The notes under the pieces were generated by a model. The model saw only the letters and a list, made by a program, of their open reading frames with translations, searched no databases and was not told the origin of the DNA. From Pseudomonas sp. GD03858 (GTDB taxonomy: Bacteria > Pseudomonadota > Gammaproteobacteria > Pseudomonadales > Pseudomonadaceae): a stretch of 51,776 nucleotides of DNA. The position numbers and the translations under genes were made by a program. The stretch's first letter is position 1. Each line of letters starts with the position of its first letter. Shown in pieces: positions 1 to 11,920 of this stretch. The stretch is from the NCBI RefSeq assembly GCF_029840925.1, contig NZ_JAOCDM010000029.1, positions 1-51,776 on the forward strand, read 5' to 3'.

Positions 1-1
1 T

Positions 2-2233
2 ACGATTACGCCGCGTCTCGATGATGTTGGGCAACTGCGAGATCCGCCCCAGCAGACGCCCGAGGGCATCCAGCCCGGGAATCTCGATGGTCAGCGACAT
101 CAGCGCGGTGTTGTCTTCCTTGTTCGAGCGGGTGTTGACCGCCAGCACGTTGATCTTCTCGTTGAGCAGCACCTGCGACACGTCACGCAGCAGCCCTGGC
201 CGATCGTAGGCACGGATGACGATATCGACCGGGTAGGTCTGCACCGGGATCGGTCCCCAGCTGACCTGGATCATGCGCTCCGGCTCCTTGCCCGCCAGCT
301 GCAGCACCGAGGCGCAGTCCTGCCGGTGAATGCTCACGCCACGGCCCTGGGTGATATAGCCGACGATGGCGTCGCCCGGCAGCGGCTGGCAGCAACCGGC
401 CATCTGCGTGAGCAGGTTGCCGACCCCCTGGATCTGGATATCGTTGCGCTTGCCGGCACGGATGCCTCGGGCCTGACGCGGAACCAGCTCGACCGGTTCC
501 AGACGCTCGGGCTCCAGCAGTTGCTGGGCGGCGTTGACCATATGCGCCAGGCGCAGGTCGCCGGCGCCGAGGGCGGCGAACATGTCCTCGGCGGTCTTGA
601 CGTTGGCCTTCTCGGCCAGGCGCTCGAAGTCCACCTGCGGCAGCCCCAGGCGGGCCAGCTCGCGTTCGAGCAGGGTCTTGCCGGCGGCCACGTTCTGGTC
701 GCGGGCCTGCAGCTTGAACCAGTGGACGATCTTGGCCCTGGCGCGCGAGGTGGTCACATAGCCCAGGTTGGAGTTCAACCAGTCGCGGCTCGGGCTACCG
801 TGCTTGCTGGTGATGATCTCCACCTGCTCGCCGGTCTGCAGGCTGTAGTTCAGCGGCACGATGCGCCCGTTGATCTTGGCGCCACGGCAGTTGTGGCCGA
901 TCTCGGTGTGCACGCGGTAGGCGAAGTCAAGCGGCGTGGCGCCCTTGGGCAGGTCGATGGCATGCCCATCGGGGGTGAACACGTAGACCCGGTCAGGCTC
1001 GATATCGACCCGCAGCTGTTCGGCCAGGCCGCCGATATCGCCCAGCTCCTCGTGCCACTCGAGCACCTGACGCAGCCAGGAGATCTTCTCTTCGTAGTGG
1101 TTGGAGCTGGACTTGACGTCGGTGCCCTTGTAGCGCCAGTGCGCGCAAACGCCGAGTTCGGCTTCCTCGTGCATGGCGTGGGTGCGGATCTGCACTTCCA
1201 GCACCTTGCCCTCGGGCCCGATCACCGCGGTATGCAGCGAGCGATAGCCGTTTTCCTTGGGGTTGGCGATATAGTCGTCGAACTCTTTCGGAATGTGCCG
1301 CCACAAGGTATGCACGATGCCCAGCGCGGTGTAGCAGTCGCGCACTTCCGGCACCAGCACGCGCACCGCGCGCACGTCGTAGATCTGGCTGAACTCCAGG
1401 CCCTTGCGCTGCATCTTGCGCCAGATCGAGTAGATGTGTTTCGCCCGACCACTGATGTCGGCCTTCACGCCGGTGGCCAGCAGCTCGTTCTGCAACTGGT
1501 TCATCACGTCGCTGATGAAGCGCTCGCGGTCCAGTCGACGTTCGTGCAGCAGCTTGGCGATCTGCTTGTACTGGTCGGGTTCGAGGTAGCGGAACGAAAG
1601 GTCTTCCAGCTCCCACTTGATATGACCGATGCCCAGGCGATGGGCCAGCGGTGCATAGATGTCGAACACCTCACGAGCCACGCGCAGGCGTTTCTCGTCA
1701 TCGGCGGCCTTCACCGCGCGGATGGCACAGGTACGCTCGGCGAGCTTGATCAGCGCCACGCGCACGTCGTCGACCATGGCCACCAGCATCTTGCGCAGGT
1801 TCTCGACCTGCGCCTGGGAGCCCAGCACCAGTGACTGCCGGGGGCTGAGACTGGCGCTGATGGCGGCCATGCGCAGCACACCGTCGATCAACTTGGACAC
1901 CACCGGGCCAAAGCGCTGGCCGACCTCGGCCAGCGTCACCTTGCCCTCACGTACCGACCGGTAGATGACGGCGGCCACCAGAGAATCCTGGTCGAGCTTG
2001 AGGTCAGCGAGGATTTCGGCGATCTCCAGCCCCGCCTGGAAACTGGATGTACCGTCGGCCCAGGAATGCTTGGCCGGGTTACCCTTCTTTTCGACCTCAT
2101 GGGCGAACTCGCAGGCCTCTTTCAAGGCCGGTCGATCGAGCTGCGAATCGACGCTCACCACATGATCGAGCCATGCTTCGAGATTGATACTGCCGTCGTT
2201 GTTGACCGGCTGGTGCACTCTCACCTGTACCAT
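2..2233 (-). CDS. relA: GTP pyrophosphokinase RelA (3' end cut by window)
   Basis: Ribosome-associated (p)ppGpp synthetase of the stringent response. The minus-strand frame opens at ATG 2233 (MVQVRVHQPV) and stays open to the window edge, 744 codons, ending in ETRRNR; pseudomonad RelA is about 746 residues, so only the last couple of codons and the stop should be missing. The N-terminal hydrolase-like domain lacks the HD pair (AAVIYRS where SpoT has LLHDV), as expected for a synthetase-only RelA. Synthetase motifs GYRSLHTAV and EVQIRTHAMHEEAE are present, followed by a TGS domain (YVFTPDGHAIDLPKGATP) and a C-terminal ACT domain (VDIVIRAYDRPGLLRD). It lies 98 bp downstream of rlmD on the same strand, in the familiar cysM-rlmD-relA order. 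Confidence 0.96.
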   Translation of the reverse strand, partial: MVQVRVHQPVNNDGSINLEAWLDHVVSVDSQLDRPALKEACEFAHEVEKKGNPAKHSWADGTSSFQAGLEIAEILADLKLDQDSLVAAVIYRSVREGKVTLAEVGQRFGPVVSKLIDGVLRMAAISASLSPRQSLVLGSQAQVENLRKMLVAMVDDVRVALIKLAERTCAIRAVKAADDEKRLRVAREVFDIYAPLAHRLGIGHIKWELEDLSFRYLEPDQYKQIAKLLHERRLDRERFISDVMNQLQNELLATGVKADISGRAKHIYSIWRKMQRKGLEFSQIYDVRAVRVLVPEVRDCYTALGIVHTLWRHIPKEFDDYIANPKENGYRSLHTAVIGPEGKVLEVQIRTHAMHEEAELGVCAHWRYKGTDVKSSSNHYEEKISWLRQVLEWHEELGDIGGLAEQLRVDIEPDRVYVFTPDGHAIDLPKGATPLDFAYRVHTEIGHNCRGAKINGRIVPLNYSLQTGEQVEIITSKHGSPSRDWLNSNLGYVTTSRARAKIVHWFKLQARDQNVAAGKTLLERELARLGLPQVDFERLAEKANVKTAEDMFAALGAGDLRLAHMVNAAQQLLEPERLEPVELVPRQARGIRAGKRNDIQIQGVGNLLTQMAGCCQPLPGDAIVGYITQGRGVSIHRQDCASVLQLAGKEPERMIQVSWGPIPVQTYPVDIVIRAYDRPGLLRDVSQVLLNEKINVLAVNTRSNKEDNTALMSLTIEIPGLDALGRLLGRISQLPNIIETRRNR

Positions 2234-2331
2234 CTTTGCTTTACCTTTCCATACAGCGCACCACAAAGGGGCGCTGACTATCACGTGTACGGCCTTCGTT
2301 CCCTGAACACCGCACCAAGGGGGCAGCCTGG

Positions 2332-3690
2332 CTAGCCCGCTTCGAATAACGCCATGGCTTCGACATGCGCCGTCTGAGGAAACATGTCGAGAATCCCGGC
2401 CCTTTTTAACCGGTACCCCTGCCCGGCCAGCACCTGCGCGTCTCGCGCCAGCGTGGCCGGGTTGCACGATACATAGACCAACCGTTTCGCGCCGAGCCGG
2501 GCGATGCCTTGCACCACCTCGAAGGCCCCGTCACGCGGTGGGTCCAAGAGTACCGCAGAAAAGCCCTCGGCGAGCCATCCGGCGCCGGCCAAAGGCTGCG
2601 ATAAATCGGCCTGAAAAAACCGTGCGTTATGCACATTGTTGTGCCGGGCGTTGGCTTCGGCACGCTCGACCATCGCCTGTACGCCCTCTACCGCCACCAC
2701 TTCACGGGCCTGCCGGGCCAGCGGCAGGGCAAAGTTGCCCAGCCCGCAGAACAGATCGAGCACCCGCTCGTGCGCCTGGGGCGCCAGCCAGGCCAGGGCC
2801 TGTTGAATCATCAGCGTGTTGACCTGGGCATTGACCTGAACGAAGTCGCCCGGCCGCCAGGCCAATTCGAGCCCCCACGGCTCCAGGGCAAAGCCCAGCT
2901 GCGCCGTGGCATCCAGCGGCGCCGGCTCGCCCTCGCCCTGCAACCACAACTGGGCGCCGGCTTCGCGGCAGAATGCCTCGAGACGCGCCAGGTCTTCAGT
3001 TGGAAGCGCTGCCACATGACGCACCAGCACGGCCTCGGCAGTGCCGCTGAACAGCTCGACATGCCCAAGCGCCTGCGGCTTGCTCAAACTGCGCAACACG
3101 GTAGGCAGGTGGCGAATGATGTTCTGCAAAGGTTGTACCAGCACCGGGCAGTCGTCGACGGCGACGATGTCCTGGCTGGCCTCGGCACGCAATCCGACCT
3201 CCAGTTGACGCGCCTTGGCGTCCCAGCGCACCGCCACTCGCGCCCGGCGCCGGTAACCGAATTCCGGCCCGCTCAAGGGCGCGGCCCACTCGTCCGGCTG
3301 CAGGCCGGCAACACGCTGCAACTGCTCGGCCAGCAGGCGTTGCTTGAGCGCCTGCTGGCCCTCGTGGGGCAGGTGCTGAAGGTTGCAACCGCCGCAGCGA
3401 TCGTAATGCCTGCAGGGTGCCTCGCGACGCTCCGGGCTGGGCTGGAAGACGCGCTCCAGTCGCGCATCGACCACCTTGCCGCGTGCGCCGAGCACCCGCG
3501 CCTCGACCTCTTCGCCACCAAGCGCACCACTGACGAACCAGGTGCGCCCGTCGACGAAGGCGATGCCACGGCCGTCACCGGCCAGGCGCTCGATCCGCAG
3601 GCGCTGCTTCTTGCCCACGGGTACCTGTGGGGCGCGGTTGCCACCGGCCGGCTGGAAGCGCAGGCCGCCGTTGCTTTTCTTTCTGGACAT
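2332..3690 (-). CDS. rlmD: 23S rRNA (uracil-5-)-methyltransferase RlmD
   Basis: SAM-dependent methyltransferase expected to make m5U1939 in 23S rRNA (RumA family). The 452-residue product has a basic N-terminus, a TRAM RNA-binding domain at about 27-85, the iron-sulfur cluster cysteines C93, C99 and C102 ([12 protein letters not shown]) with a fourth in DDCPVL, the SAM-binding segment [10 protein letters not shown], the DPPRDGA motif and the catalytic cysteine C409 in VYVSCNPAT. Its ATG overlaps the cysM stop codon (ATGA at 3688-3692), implying translational coupling in a cysM-rlmD operon. Confidence 0.95.
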   Translation of the reverse strand: MSRKKSNGGLRFQPAGGNRAPQVPVGKKQRLRIERLAGDGRGIAFVDGRTWFVSGALGGEEVEARVLGARGKVVDARLERVFQPSPERREAPCRHYDRCGGCNLQHLPHEGQQALKQRLLAEQLQRVAGLQPDEWAAPLSGPEFGYRRRARVAVRWDAKARQLEVGLRAEASQDIVAVDDCPVLVQPLQNIIRHLPTVLRSLSKPQALGHVELFSGTAEAVLVRHVAALPTEDLARLEAFCREAGAQLWLQGEGEPAPLDATAQLGFALEPWGLELAWRPGDFVQVNAQVNTLMIQQALAWLAPQAHERVLDLFCGLGNFALPLARQAREVVAVEGVQAMVERAEANARHNNVHNARFFQADLSQPLAGAGWLAEGFSAVLLDPPRDGAFEVVQGIARLGAKRLVYVSCNPATLARDAQVLAGQGYRLKRAGILDMFPQTAHVEAMALFEAG

Positions 3691-4589
3691 CAGGTCGCGT
3701 CGAACAGGCCGGTGGACAGGTAGCGGTCGCCGCGATCGCAGATGATGGCGACCATCACCGCGTTCTCGACCTCACGGGACAGGCGTAGCATCGCCGCCAC
3801 CGCGCCACCGGAGGAAACGCCACAGAAGATCCCCTCTTCACGGGCCAGGCGGCGCGTGGTGTCCTCGGCCTCCTGCTGGGACATGTCCATCACCCGGTCG
3901 ACGCGGCTGGCGTCGAAGATCTTCGGCAGGTACTCGTGCGGCCAACGGCGAATGCCGGGGATGGCCGAGCCTTCCATCGGCTGCAGGCCGACGATCTGCA
4001 CCGCCGGGTTCTGCTCCTTGAGGTACTGCGAGCAGCCCATGATGGTGCCGGTGGTGCCCATGGAACTGATGAAGTGGGTGATGGTGCCCTGGGTCTGTTG
4101 CCAGATTTCCGGGCCGGTGCTGTTGTAGTGGGCGATCGGGTTGTCGCCATTGGCGAATTGGTCGAGCACCAGGCCACGGCCTTCGGCCTGCAGTTTTTCG
4201 GCGAGGTCGCGCGCGCCTTCCATGCCCTCTTCCTTGGTCACCAGGATCAGCTCGGCGCCGTAGGCGGTCATCGCCGCCTTGCGTTCGGCGGTGGAGTTGT
4301 CCGGCATGATCAGGATCATCTTGTAGCCCTTGATCGCCGCGGCCATGGCCAGGGCGATGCCGGTATTGCCGGAGGTGGCCTCGATCAGGGTGTCGCCCGG
4401 TTTGATCTGGCCACGCAGCTCGGCGCGGGCGATCATCGACAGCGCGGGACGATCCTTGACCGAGCCCGCCGGATTGTTGCCTTCGAGCTTGAGCAGCAGG
4501 GTGTTGCTGGTGTCCCCGGCAAGGCGCTGCAGGCGAACCAGAGGCGTGTGGCCGACGCAATCGGCGATGGTAGGGTACTGCAGGGTCAT
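3690..4589 (-). CDS. cysM: Cysteine synthase B CysM
   Basis: PLP-dependent O-acetylserine sulfhydrylase of cytoplasmic cysteine synthesis; the CysM isozyme can also use thiosulfate. The 299-residue protein starts at [16 protein letters not shown]; the frame extends 13 codons upstream to another ATG, but homologues begin at MTLQ. The PLP lysine is K45 in [11 protein letters not shown], followed by [13 protein letters not shown] and GTTGTIMG, the substrate and phosphate-binding loops. The short length and missing serine-acetyltransferase C-terminal docking region fit CysM rather than CysK. It is the first gene before rlmD, and a perfect 19-bp dyad lies about 82 bp upstream. Confidence 0.95.
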   Translation of the reverse strand: MTLQYPTIADCVGHTPLVRLQRLAGDTSNTLLLKLEGNNPAGSVKDRPALSMIARAELRGQIKPGDTLIEATSGNTGIALAMAAAIKGYKMILIMPDNSTAERKAAMTAYGAELILVTKEEGMEGARDLAEKLQAEGRGLVLDQFANGDNPIAHYNSTGPEIWQQTQGTITHFISSMGTTGTIMGCSQYLKEQNPAVQIVGLQPMEGSAIPGIRRWPHEYLPKIFDASRVDRVMDMSQQEAEDTTRRLAREEGIFCGVSSGGAVAAMLRLSREVENAVMVAIICDRGDRYLSTGLFDAT

Positions 4590-4670
4590 GGGCGTGTTCG
4601 CAATCCGGACGGCAGGGGCGCCTATCATACCGGCAAACCCGGCGCGGCCATATCACGCAATCGTCGGACG

Positions 4671-4689
4671 TTATAGCGGGTGGCTATAA
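4671..4689. promoter_or_regulatory. Perfect 19-bp inverted repeat upstream of cysM
   Basis: TTATAGC, a five-base spacer (GGGTG), then GCTATAA form a perfect dyad between cysM and the end of the adjacent kinase gene. The position is right for an operator or for a promoter recognised by a dimeric factor. A small GC hairpin (CGGTGCC-A-GGCACCG, about 4704-4718) lies between it and the kinase stop. The regulator cannot be named from sequence; CysB is one candidate because of the target. Confidence 0.5.
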
Positions 4690-4733
4690 GAAATGCATAC
4701 CTGGCGGTGCCAGGCACCGGCCCCGCCTCGCGT

Positions 4734-6104
4734 CTAGACAGATAACGCCGTCTTGCAGTCAGGCTCGCACACCGCCAAGCGCATGCATACCCGCAATCCG
4801 CCCGCTCCGTTGACCGCCCACACCCGCCCACCCTGACGCTCGATGGCGCTGCGGGCAATGCTCAGGCCGAGGCCGAAGCCGCCATCTCCCGGACGCGACC
4901 CGTCCAGTCGCGAGAACGGTGCGAAGATCCGCTCCAGATCGCCCTCGGGCACCCCGCCGCCCTCGTCCTCCAGGTCGATGCGCCAGTATGGGCCGTCGCG
5001 CCGTCCGCGCAGCCGGACCGTGCCATTGGCCGGCGAATGGCGGATGGCGTTGCGCAGGATATTCTCCAGTGCCTGGGCCAGGTGATTGAGGTTGCCTTGC
5101 AGCCAGCAGTCGGCCGGCAGCTCGCAACGCAGCCGGTCCGCCGCCCAGCCGCTCTCGTAGCAGGCGTTCTCGCTGAGCATGTCCCACAGCGCCAATAGCT
5201 GGATCGGCTCGAGGTTCATCGGTGCACGCTCGGCGTCCTGCCAGGCCAACTGCAAGGTGTTCTCCACCAGCTGTTGCATGCCGTCCACCTCCCGGTGCAG
5301 GCGCTCACGCAGGCGCGGCAGGTCGGCCTCGCCATCACAGGCCACCCGCAAGCGGCTCAAGGGCGTGCGCATCTCGTGGGACAGGTCACGCAGCAACTGC
5401 TGCTGCAACGCTACCGTGCCTTGCAGGCGCTCGGCCATCTGGTCGAAGGCGCGGGCCAGCTCGCCGAGCTCGTCATGGCGCTGGGTCGTGCGCGGATCCA
5501 GGCGCGCCGCCAGCTGGTCGACACGCCAGGCATTGGCCTGCTCGCGCAGTTGATTGAGCGGCACGATCAGCATGCGATAGAGGCCGACGCACAGCAGCAA
5601 GGTGAACAGGCCCGGAATGATGCCATTGGTCATCACACGCCAGAACAGTCGGTATTGGCCGGGGTTGAAGCGCTCGGGCAGCTCGATGACCAGCATGCCC
5701 TGCTCCGGTGAGCCAGGGAACGGCAGACGCAACCAAGGCTGACCGATGCTGCGCCGACTCATGGGCCAGTCGACGCCGCGCAGGCGGGTCAGACGCTGGA
5801 TCTGCTCGACCGTCAGTTCGCCGCTGCCCAAGGGCTGCAGGTTGCTGTTCAGCACACCCAGCCAACCTCGCTCGCGCGTGCGCATCCCGACCAACCAGGC
5901 ATCCACGCCCTCACGTCCGCCCTGTAGCCAGGCTTGCTCGGCCTCGGAGGCATAGCCACGCAGGACATGCCGGGCAGGTTCAGAGAGGAAGGCGTCCTGG
6001 TTTTCCATATGACGACCCCAGCTGTAACTCAGGCCAATCATCAGCAGGCAGAAACCCACCAACAGGATCGTCAGTTTCCAGAACAGCGAGTGGCGATCGA
6101 GCAC
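4734..6104 (-). CDS. Sensor histidine kinase (PirS-like position)
   Basis: Inner-membrane sensor kinase of 456 residues: transmembrane segment about 8-28, periplasmic domain about 30-158, second transmembrane segment about 160-182, HAMP linker, then a HisKA domain with the phospho-acceptor H243 in LLRDLSHEMRTPLSRL, and an ATPase domain with ENILRNAIRHS (N box), EDEGGGVP (G1) and GFGLGLSIA (G2). It follows the response regulator gene by 3 bp, so they form one unit. In P. aeruginosa the pair between gacS and cysM is pirRS, which controls the siderophore receptor gene pirA; here no receptor gene is present in that interval. The PirS assignment is by synteny and remains tentative; the kinase assignment is secure. 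Confidence 0.9.
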   Translation of the reverse strand: MLDRHSLFWKLTILLVGFCLLMIGLSYSWGRHMENQDAFLSEPARHVLRGYASEAEQAWLQGGREGVDAWLVGMRTRERGWLGVLNSNLQPLGSGELTVEQIQRLTRLRGVDWPMSRRSIGQPWLRLPFPGSPEQGMLVIELPERFNPGQYRLFWRVMTNGIIPGLFTLLLCVGLYRMLIVPLNQLREQANAWRVDQLAARLDPRTTQRHDELGELARAFDQMAERLQGTVALQQQLLRDLSHEMRTPLSRLRVACDGEADLPRLRERLHREVDGMQQLVENTLQLAWQDAERAPMNLEPIQLLALWDMLSENACYESGWAADRLRCELPADCWLQGNLNHLAQALENILRNAIRHSPANGTVRLRGRRDGPYWRIDLEDEGGGVPEGDLERIFAPFSRLDGSRPGDGGFGLGLSIARSAIERQGGRVWAVNGAGGLRVCMRLAVCEPDCKTALSV

Positions 6105-6107
6105 GGT

Positions 6108-6824
6108 TCAGTCACCCTCGCCCGCGCCGCACACATACCCCTTGCCCCAGACGGTGCGGATCTGCCGTTCGTGGTAGCCGATGGCCTTGAGCTTGCGGCG
6201 GATCTGGCTGACGTGCATGTCAAGGCTGCGATCATGGCGCGAGTAGCCGCGCTGCAGGACCTGCTGGTAAAGGAAAGGCTTGCTCATCACTTCATCGCAG
6301 TTGCGGTGAAGGATATCGAGCAGACGGTACTCGCTTGGCGTCAGCCCGGCCGATGTCCCGGCGAGGCTTACATCCGCGGCCTGCTCGTCGAAATGCAACT
6401 GGCCAGGGTCCACCTGGCTCGGTATCAGCGCGCGCCGTTCGAAGGCCACCCGGCGCAGGATCGCCGCGATGCGCACACGCAGTTCAGCGAAACTGAACGG
6501 TTTGGGCAGATAATCGTCGGCACCACGCTCGAAGCCACAGATCCGGTCCGCCTCGGCCCCCAGCGCCGACATCAGGATCACTGGCGTGGCACTGTGCCGG
6601 CGCAGCCTGGCCAGCGCGTCCAGGCCATTGAGACCTGGCAGCAGGATGTCCATCAACACCAGGTCGAATACTTGTCGCCCGGCGACCTCCAGGCCCTCCA
6701 GGCCATCGCGACACCAGGTCACCTGGAAGCCACCCCGTTGCAGCTCTTCATGCAGGTACGCGCCCAGCACGGGATCGTCCTCGATCGCGAGGATGTTGGG
6801 GATGTGGATAGCTACGGGATTCAT
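6108..6824 (-). CDS. OmpR-family response regulator (PirR-like position)
   Basis: DNA-binding response regulator of 238 residues from ATG 6824 (MNPVAIHIPN); a TTG two codons upstream is also in frame but less likely. The receiver domain has acidic residues in IEDDP, the phospho-acceptor D59 in LVLMDILLPG, and the conserved K in YLPKPFSF. The C-terminal winged helix (about 135-235) ends with SLDMHVSQIRRKLKAIG and VWGKGYV, typical of OmpR/PhoB regulators. It is transcribed with the downstream kinase and is divergent from gacS across about 210 bp that must hold both promoters. No clear Shine-Dalgarno sequence precedes the ATG. Confidence 0.9.
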   Translation of the reverse strand: MNPVAIHIPNILAIEDDPVLGAYLHEELQRGGFQVTWCRDGLEGLEVAGRQVFDLVLMDILLPGLNGLDALARLRRHSATPVILMSALGAEADRICGFERGADDYLPKPFSFAELRVRIAAILRRVAFERRALIPSQVDPGQLHFDEQAADVSLAGTSAGLTPSEYRLLDILHRNCDEVMSKPFLYQQVLQRGYSRHDRSLDMHVSQIRRKLKAIGYHERQIRTVWGKGYVCGAGEGD

Positions 6825-7037
6825 TGGCAACTGCCATCAATTCTCAGTTGCGCGATTATTGGACAGGCAGTCCGGACAAGGCAACCGAACTCCGACTGGC
6901 GTGATGTAGGAAAATGCCCGGCAAGGCCGACACGTCGCGTATCGCCGGCAAACAAATGGGTGCAATGCCACCAGGCGCGGAGTAACGTTCCGGCTGAAGC
7001 GCGAATCGCGTCCTTAAGCACATGACAGGAGACAGGT

Positions 7038-9794
<2,757 letters not shown>

Positions 9795-9800
9795 CATTCT

Positions 9801-9832
9801 GGCCTCTACGCGGATAAACCCGCGAAGAGGCC
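9801..9832. repeat. REP palindrome between gacS and ldhA
   Basis: GGCCTCTACGCGG and CCGCGAAGAGGCC form a near-perfect inverted repeat around a short TAAA loop. It resembles the classic P. putida REP unit and differs from the two other REP families in the window. It may also act as a transcript end for gacS. Confidence 0.8.
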
Positions 9833-9898
9833 GACACAGGTCATCCCCCCGGCACCCCACTTGGCTAAACTCTGCCTTCCCGCCCGAGGAACCCCGCC

Positions 9899-10888
9899 AT
9901 GCGCGTCCTGTTGTTCAGCAGCCAGCACTACGATCAGGAAAGCTTCGCCCGCGCCGCCAGCGGCGGCGCTCTGGAACTGCACTACCAAGCGGCCAGACTG
10001 ACCCTCGACACCGCGGCCCTGGCCCAGGGCTTCGAGGTGGTCTGCGCCTTCATCAACGACGAGCTGGACGCCCCGGTGCTCGAACGCCTGGCCGCTGGCG
10101 GCACCCGCCTGATCGCCCTGCGCTCGGCCGGTTACAACCATGTCGACCTGAGCGCCGCGCAACGCCTGGGCCTCACCGTGGCCCGCGTGCCGGCCTACTC
10201 ACCCCACGCCGTCGCGGAACATGCCGTGGCCCTGATCCTGGCCCTCAACCGCCGCCTGCCCCGGGCCTACAACCGCACCCGCGAAGGCGACTTCACCCTG
10301 CACGGGCTGACCGGCTTCGACCTGCACGGCAAGACCGTCGGCGTGGTCGGCACCGGCCAGATCGGCGCGGCGTTCGCCCGCATCATGGCCGGTTTCGGCT
10401 GCCAACTGCTGGCCTACGACCCCTACCCCAACCCCGAACTGCTCGCGCTCGGCGCCCGCTATCTGGAGTTGCCCGAATTGCTCCGCGAGTCCAGGATCCT
10501 CAGCCTGCATTGCCCACTGAGCGAAGCGACGAAACACCTGATCAACGCGCGCAGCCTGGCCCAACTGCAGCCCGGCGCCATGCTGATCAACACCGGCCGT
10601 GGCGCGCTGGTCGATACCCCTGCGCTGATCGACGCGCTCAAGAGCGGCCAACTGGGTTATCTGGGGCTGGATGTGTACGAGGAGGAAGCACAGCTATTCT
10701 TCGAGGACCGCTCCGACCTGCCGCTGCAGGACGATGTACTGGCGCGGCTGCTGACCTTCCCCAACGTGATCGTCACCGCGCACCAGGCGTTCCTCACCCG
10801 CGAGGCACTGGATGCCATCGCCAGCACCACCCTGGACAACATCAACCGCTGGGCGGCAGGCAATGCGCAGAATCTTGTAAACGGTTGA
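9899..10888 (+). CDS. ldhA: D-lactate dehydrogenase (fermentative type) LdhA
   Basis: NAD-dependent D-2-hydroxyacid dehydrogenase of 329 residues that interconverts pyruvate and D-lactate. It has the family's two-part fold: split catalytic domain at the ends and a central Rossmann domain with GVVGTGQIGAAF. The catalytic arginine lies in INTGRGALVDT, and the acid and histidine in GLDVYEEE and VTAHQAFLT. The segment DRSDLPLQDDVLARLL is typical of the LdhA subgroup. Its place directly downstream of gacS is the usual pseudomonad arrangement. The ATG follows a GAGGAA element (about 9885) with good spacing. Confidence 0.93.
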   Translation: MRVLLFSSQHYDQESFARAASGGALELHYQAARLTLDTAALAQGFEVVCAFINDELDAPVLERLAAGGTRLIALRSAGYNHVDLSAAQRLGLTVARVPAYSPHAVAEHAVALILALNRRLPRAYNRTREGDFTLHGLTGFDLHGKTVGVVGTGQIGAAFARIMAGFGCQLLAYDPYPNPELLALGARYLELPELLRESRILSLHCPLSEATKHLINARSLAQLQPGAMLINTGRGALVDTPALIDALKSGQLGYLGLDVYEEEAQLFFEDRSDLPLQDDVLARLLTFPNVIVTAHQAFLTREALDAIASTTLDNINRWAAGNAQNLVNG

Positions 10889-10919
10889 TGCTAGGATACG
10901 CGGCAATTTTGGAGGACCC

Positions 10920-11354
10920 ATGGTCGAACACGATTTCCGCTACACCCTTTTCAACCCGCAACACACGCTGATCGAGTGCCGCGCGCTGGTACCGGGCCGC
11001 TACCAGGTCACCGGCAACGGCGGCTCGATCCAGAGAGGCGATGTGCTGCTGGTCACCCTCAAAGGCAGCAAGGACTTGTCCATGCGCCTGACCGTCGAGA
11101 CCGTGCGTCACCTGATCAACCCACACGGCCAGTGGGTCGCCGTGGCCCAGGGCCCGGTGTTCAACGAACTGGAAATCCTCAACTGGCAGGTCAAGTGCGA
11201 CAGCTGTGACGCGGTGCTGGACTTCGAGTTCGCCAACGATGCCAAGCTCGGCAAGAAGGGCCAGGCCCCCGCTGCCAGCGCCCGCATCCAGGAACTGGGC
11301 TGGGCCAGCAAGGGCGACCGGCATGTATGCCCACAGTGCCGGGAGCGTGGCTGA
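10920..11354 (+). CDS. Conserved zinc-ribbon protein of unknown function
   Basis: A 144-residue cytoplasmic protein with no signal peptide. An N-terminal beta-rich region (about 1-90, GRYQVTGNGGSIQRGDVLLV) is followed by CDSC at about 98-101 and CPQC near the C-terminus (about 138-141), which together look like a two-knuckle zinc ribbon. The start ATG is preceded by TTGGAGGA. It abuts the next gene (stop at 11354, GTG at 11355), so the two are probably co-transcribed and coupled. I recognise it only as a pseudomonad conserved hypothetical next to ldhA; no function is inferred. Confidence 0.8.
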   Translation: MVEHDFRYTLFNPQHTLIECRALVPGRYQVTGNGGSIQRGDVLLVTLKGSKDLSMRLTVETVRHLINPHGQWVAVAQGPVFNELEILNWQVKCDSCDAVLDFEFANDAKLGKKGQAPAASARIQELGWASKGDRHVCPQCRERG

Positions 11355-11759
11355 GTGAAACATCTGCTGACCGGCGTGCTGATCGCCAGCGGCCTGCTGG
11401 GCTGTGCCGCGCCACCCTCGAAACTGCAGCAGGAGCAGAGCTATCGGCTGGAGTGGATCGGCGAGCGTCCGCTGATCGATTACAGCCACCTGACCCTGAC
11501 CCTGGCCAGCGATGGCCGTGCCTACGGCAATGGCGGCTGCAACCACTGGTTCGCGCCCTATACCCTGGACGGCGAGCGCATCAGCTTCGGCAAGGTCGGC
11601 AAGACCCGCAAGCTGTGCGCGCCGGCATTGATGGATCAGGAACGGCGCTTTCTGCAGGCGCTGGAGACGGTGCAGCGCTGGGACGAGTCGCCGATCGAGC
11701 AGATCCGCTTCTGGCCGGCCGAGGGCAAGCCGTTGCGCTTCTGGGCCGAGGAAGGCTGA
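11355..11759 (+). CDS. META-domain (HslJ-like) lipoprotein
   Basis: A 134-residue lipoprotein starting at GTG 11355, immediately after the preceding stop codon. The signal sequence ends in the lipobox LLGC with C17 as the predicted lipidated residue. The mature part matches the META/HslJ fold: Y-R-L-E-W-I-G, LTLASDGRAYGNGGCNHWFAPYTLDGERISFG, then a KLC-containing segment and the LDQ-ERRFLQAL-like helix. Such proteins are small envelope proteins, some linked to stress or novobiocin tolerance in enterics; the role here is unknown. Tandem heptamer DNA follows the stop codon. Confidence 0.82.
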   Translation: MKHLLTGVLIASGLLGCAAPPSKLQQEQSYRLEWIGERPLIDYSHLTLTLASDGRAYGNGGCNHWFAPYTLDGERISFGKVGKTRKLCAPALMDQERRFLQALETVQRWDESPIEQIRFWPAEGKPLRFWAEEG

Positions 11760-11762
11760 CAG

Positions 11763-11913
11763 AAGCTTCGAGCTGCAAGCCGCAAGCCGCAAGCCGCAAG
11801 AAAGAGCAAATCGCGGTGCCTGCGCTTTTGCTTGTAGCTTGTAGCTTGTAGCTTGTAGCTTGCAGCTTGCAGCTTGCAGCTTGCAGCTTGCAGCTTGCAG
11901 CTCGAAGCTTGCA
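11763..11913. repeat. Heptamer tandem repeat with self-complementary flank
   Basis: From 11830 to 11913 there are twelve consecutive 7-bp units: four GCTTGTA, six GCTTGCA, one GCTCGAA and one GCTTGCA. On the other side of a 50-bp spacer, 11763-11800 carries the reverse-complement units (TTCGAGC, TGCAAGC, CGCAAGC). The 18 bp at 11763-11780 are a perfect inverted match to 11893-11910. The array lies between two convergent genes, so a transcript from either side would fold into a long hairpin. Copy number is likely to vary between strains by slippage. Confidence 0.9.
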
Positions 11914-11920
11914 GCTGCTT

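Noticed and set aside
326..1834. 502-residue open frame on the plus strand
   Set aside because: It is antisense to relA and its product has no family-like features; long mirror frames are common in this high-GC DNA.
11830..11913. CRISPR array
   Set aside because: Units are 7 bp and directly tandem without spacers; no cas genes nearby.
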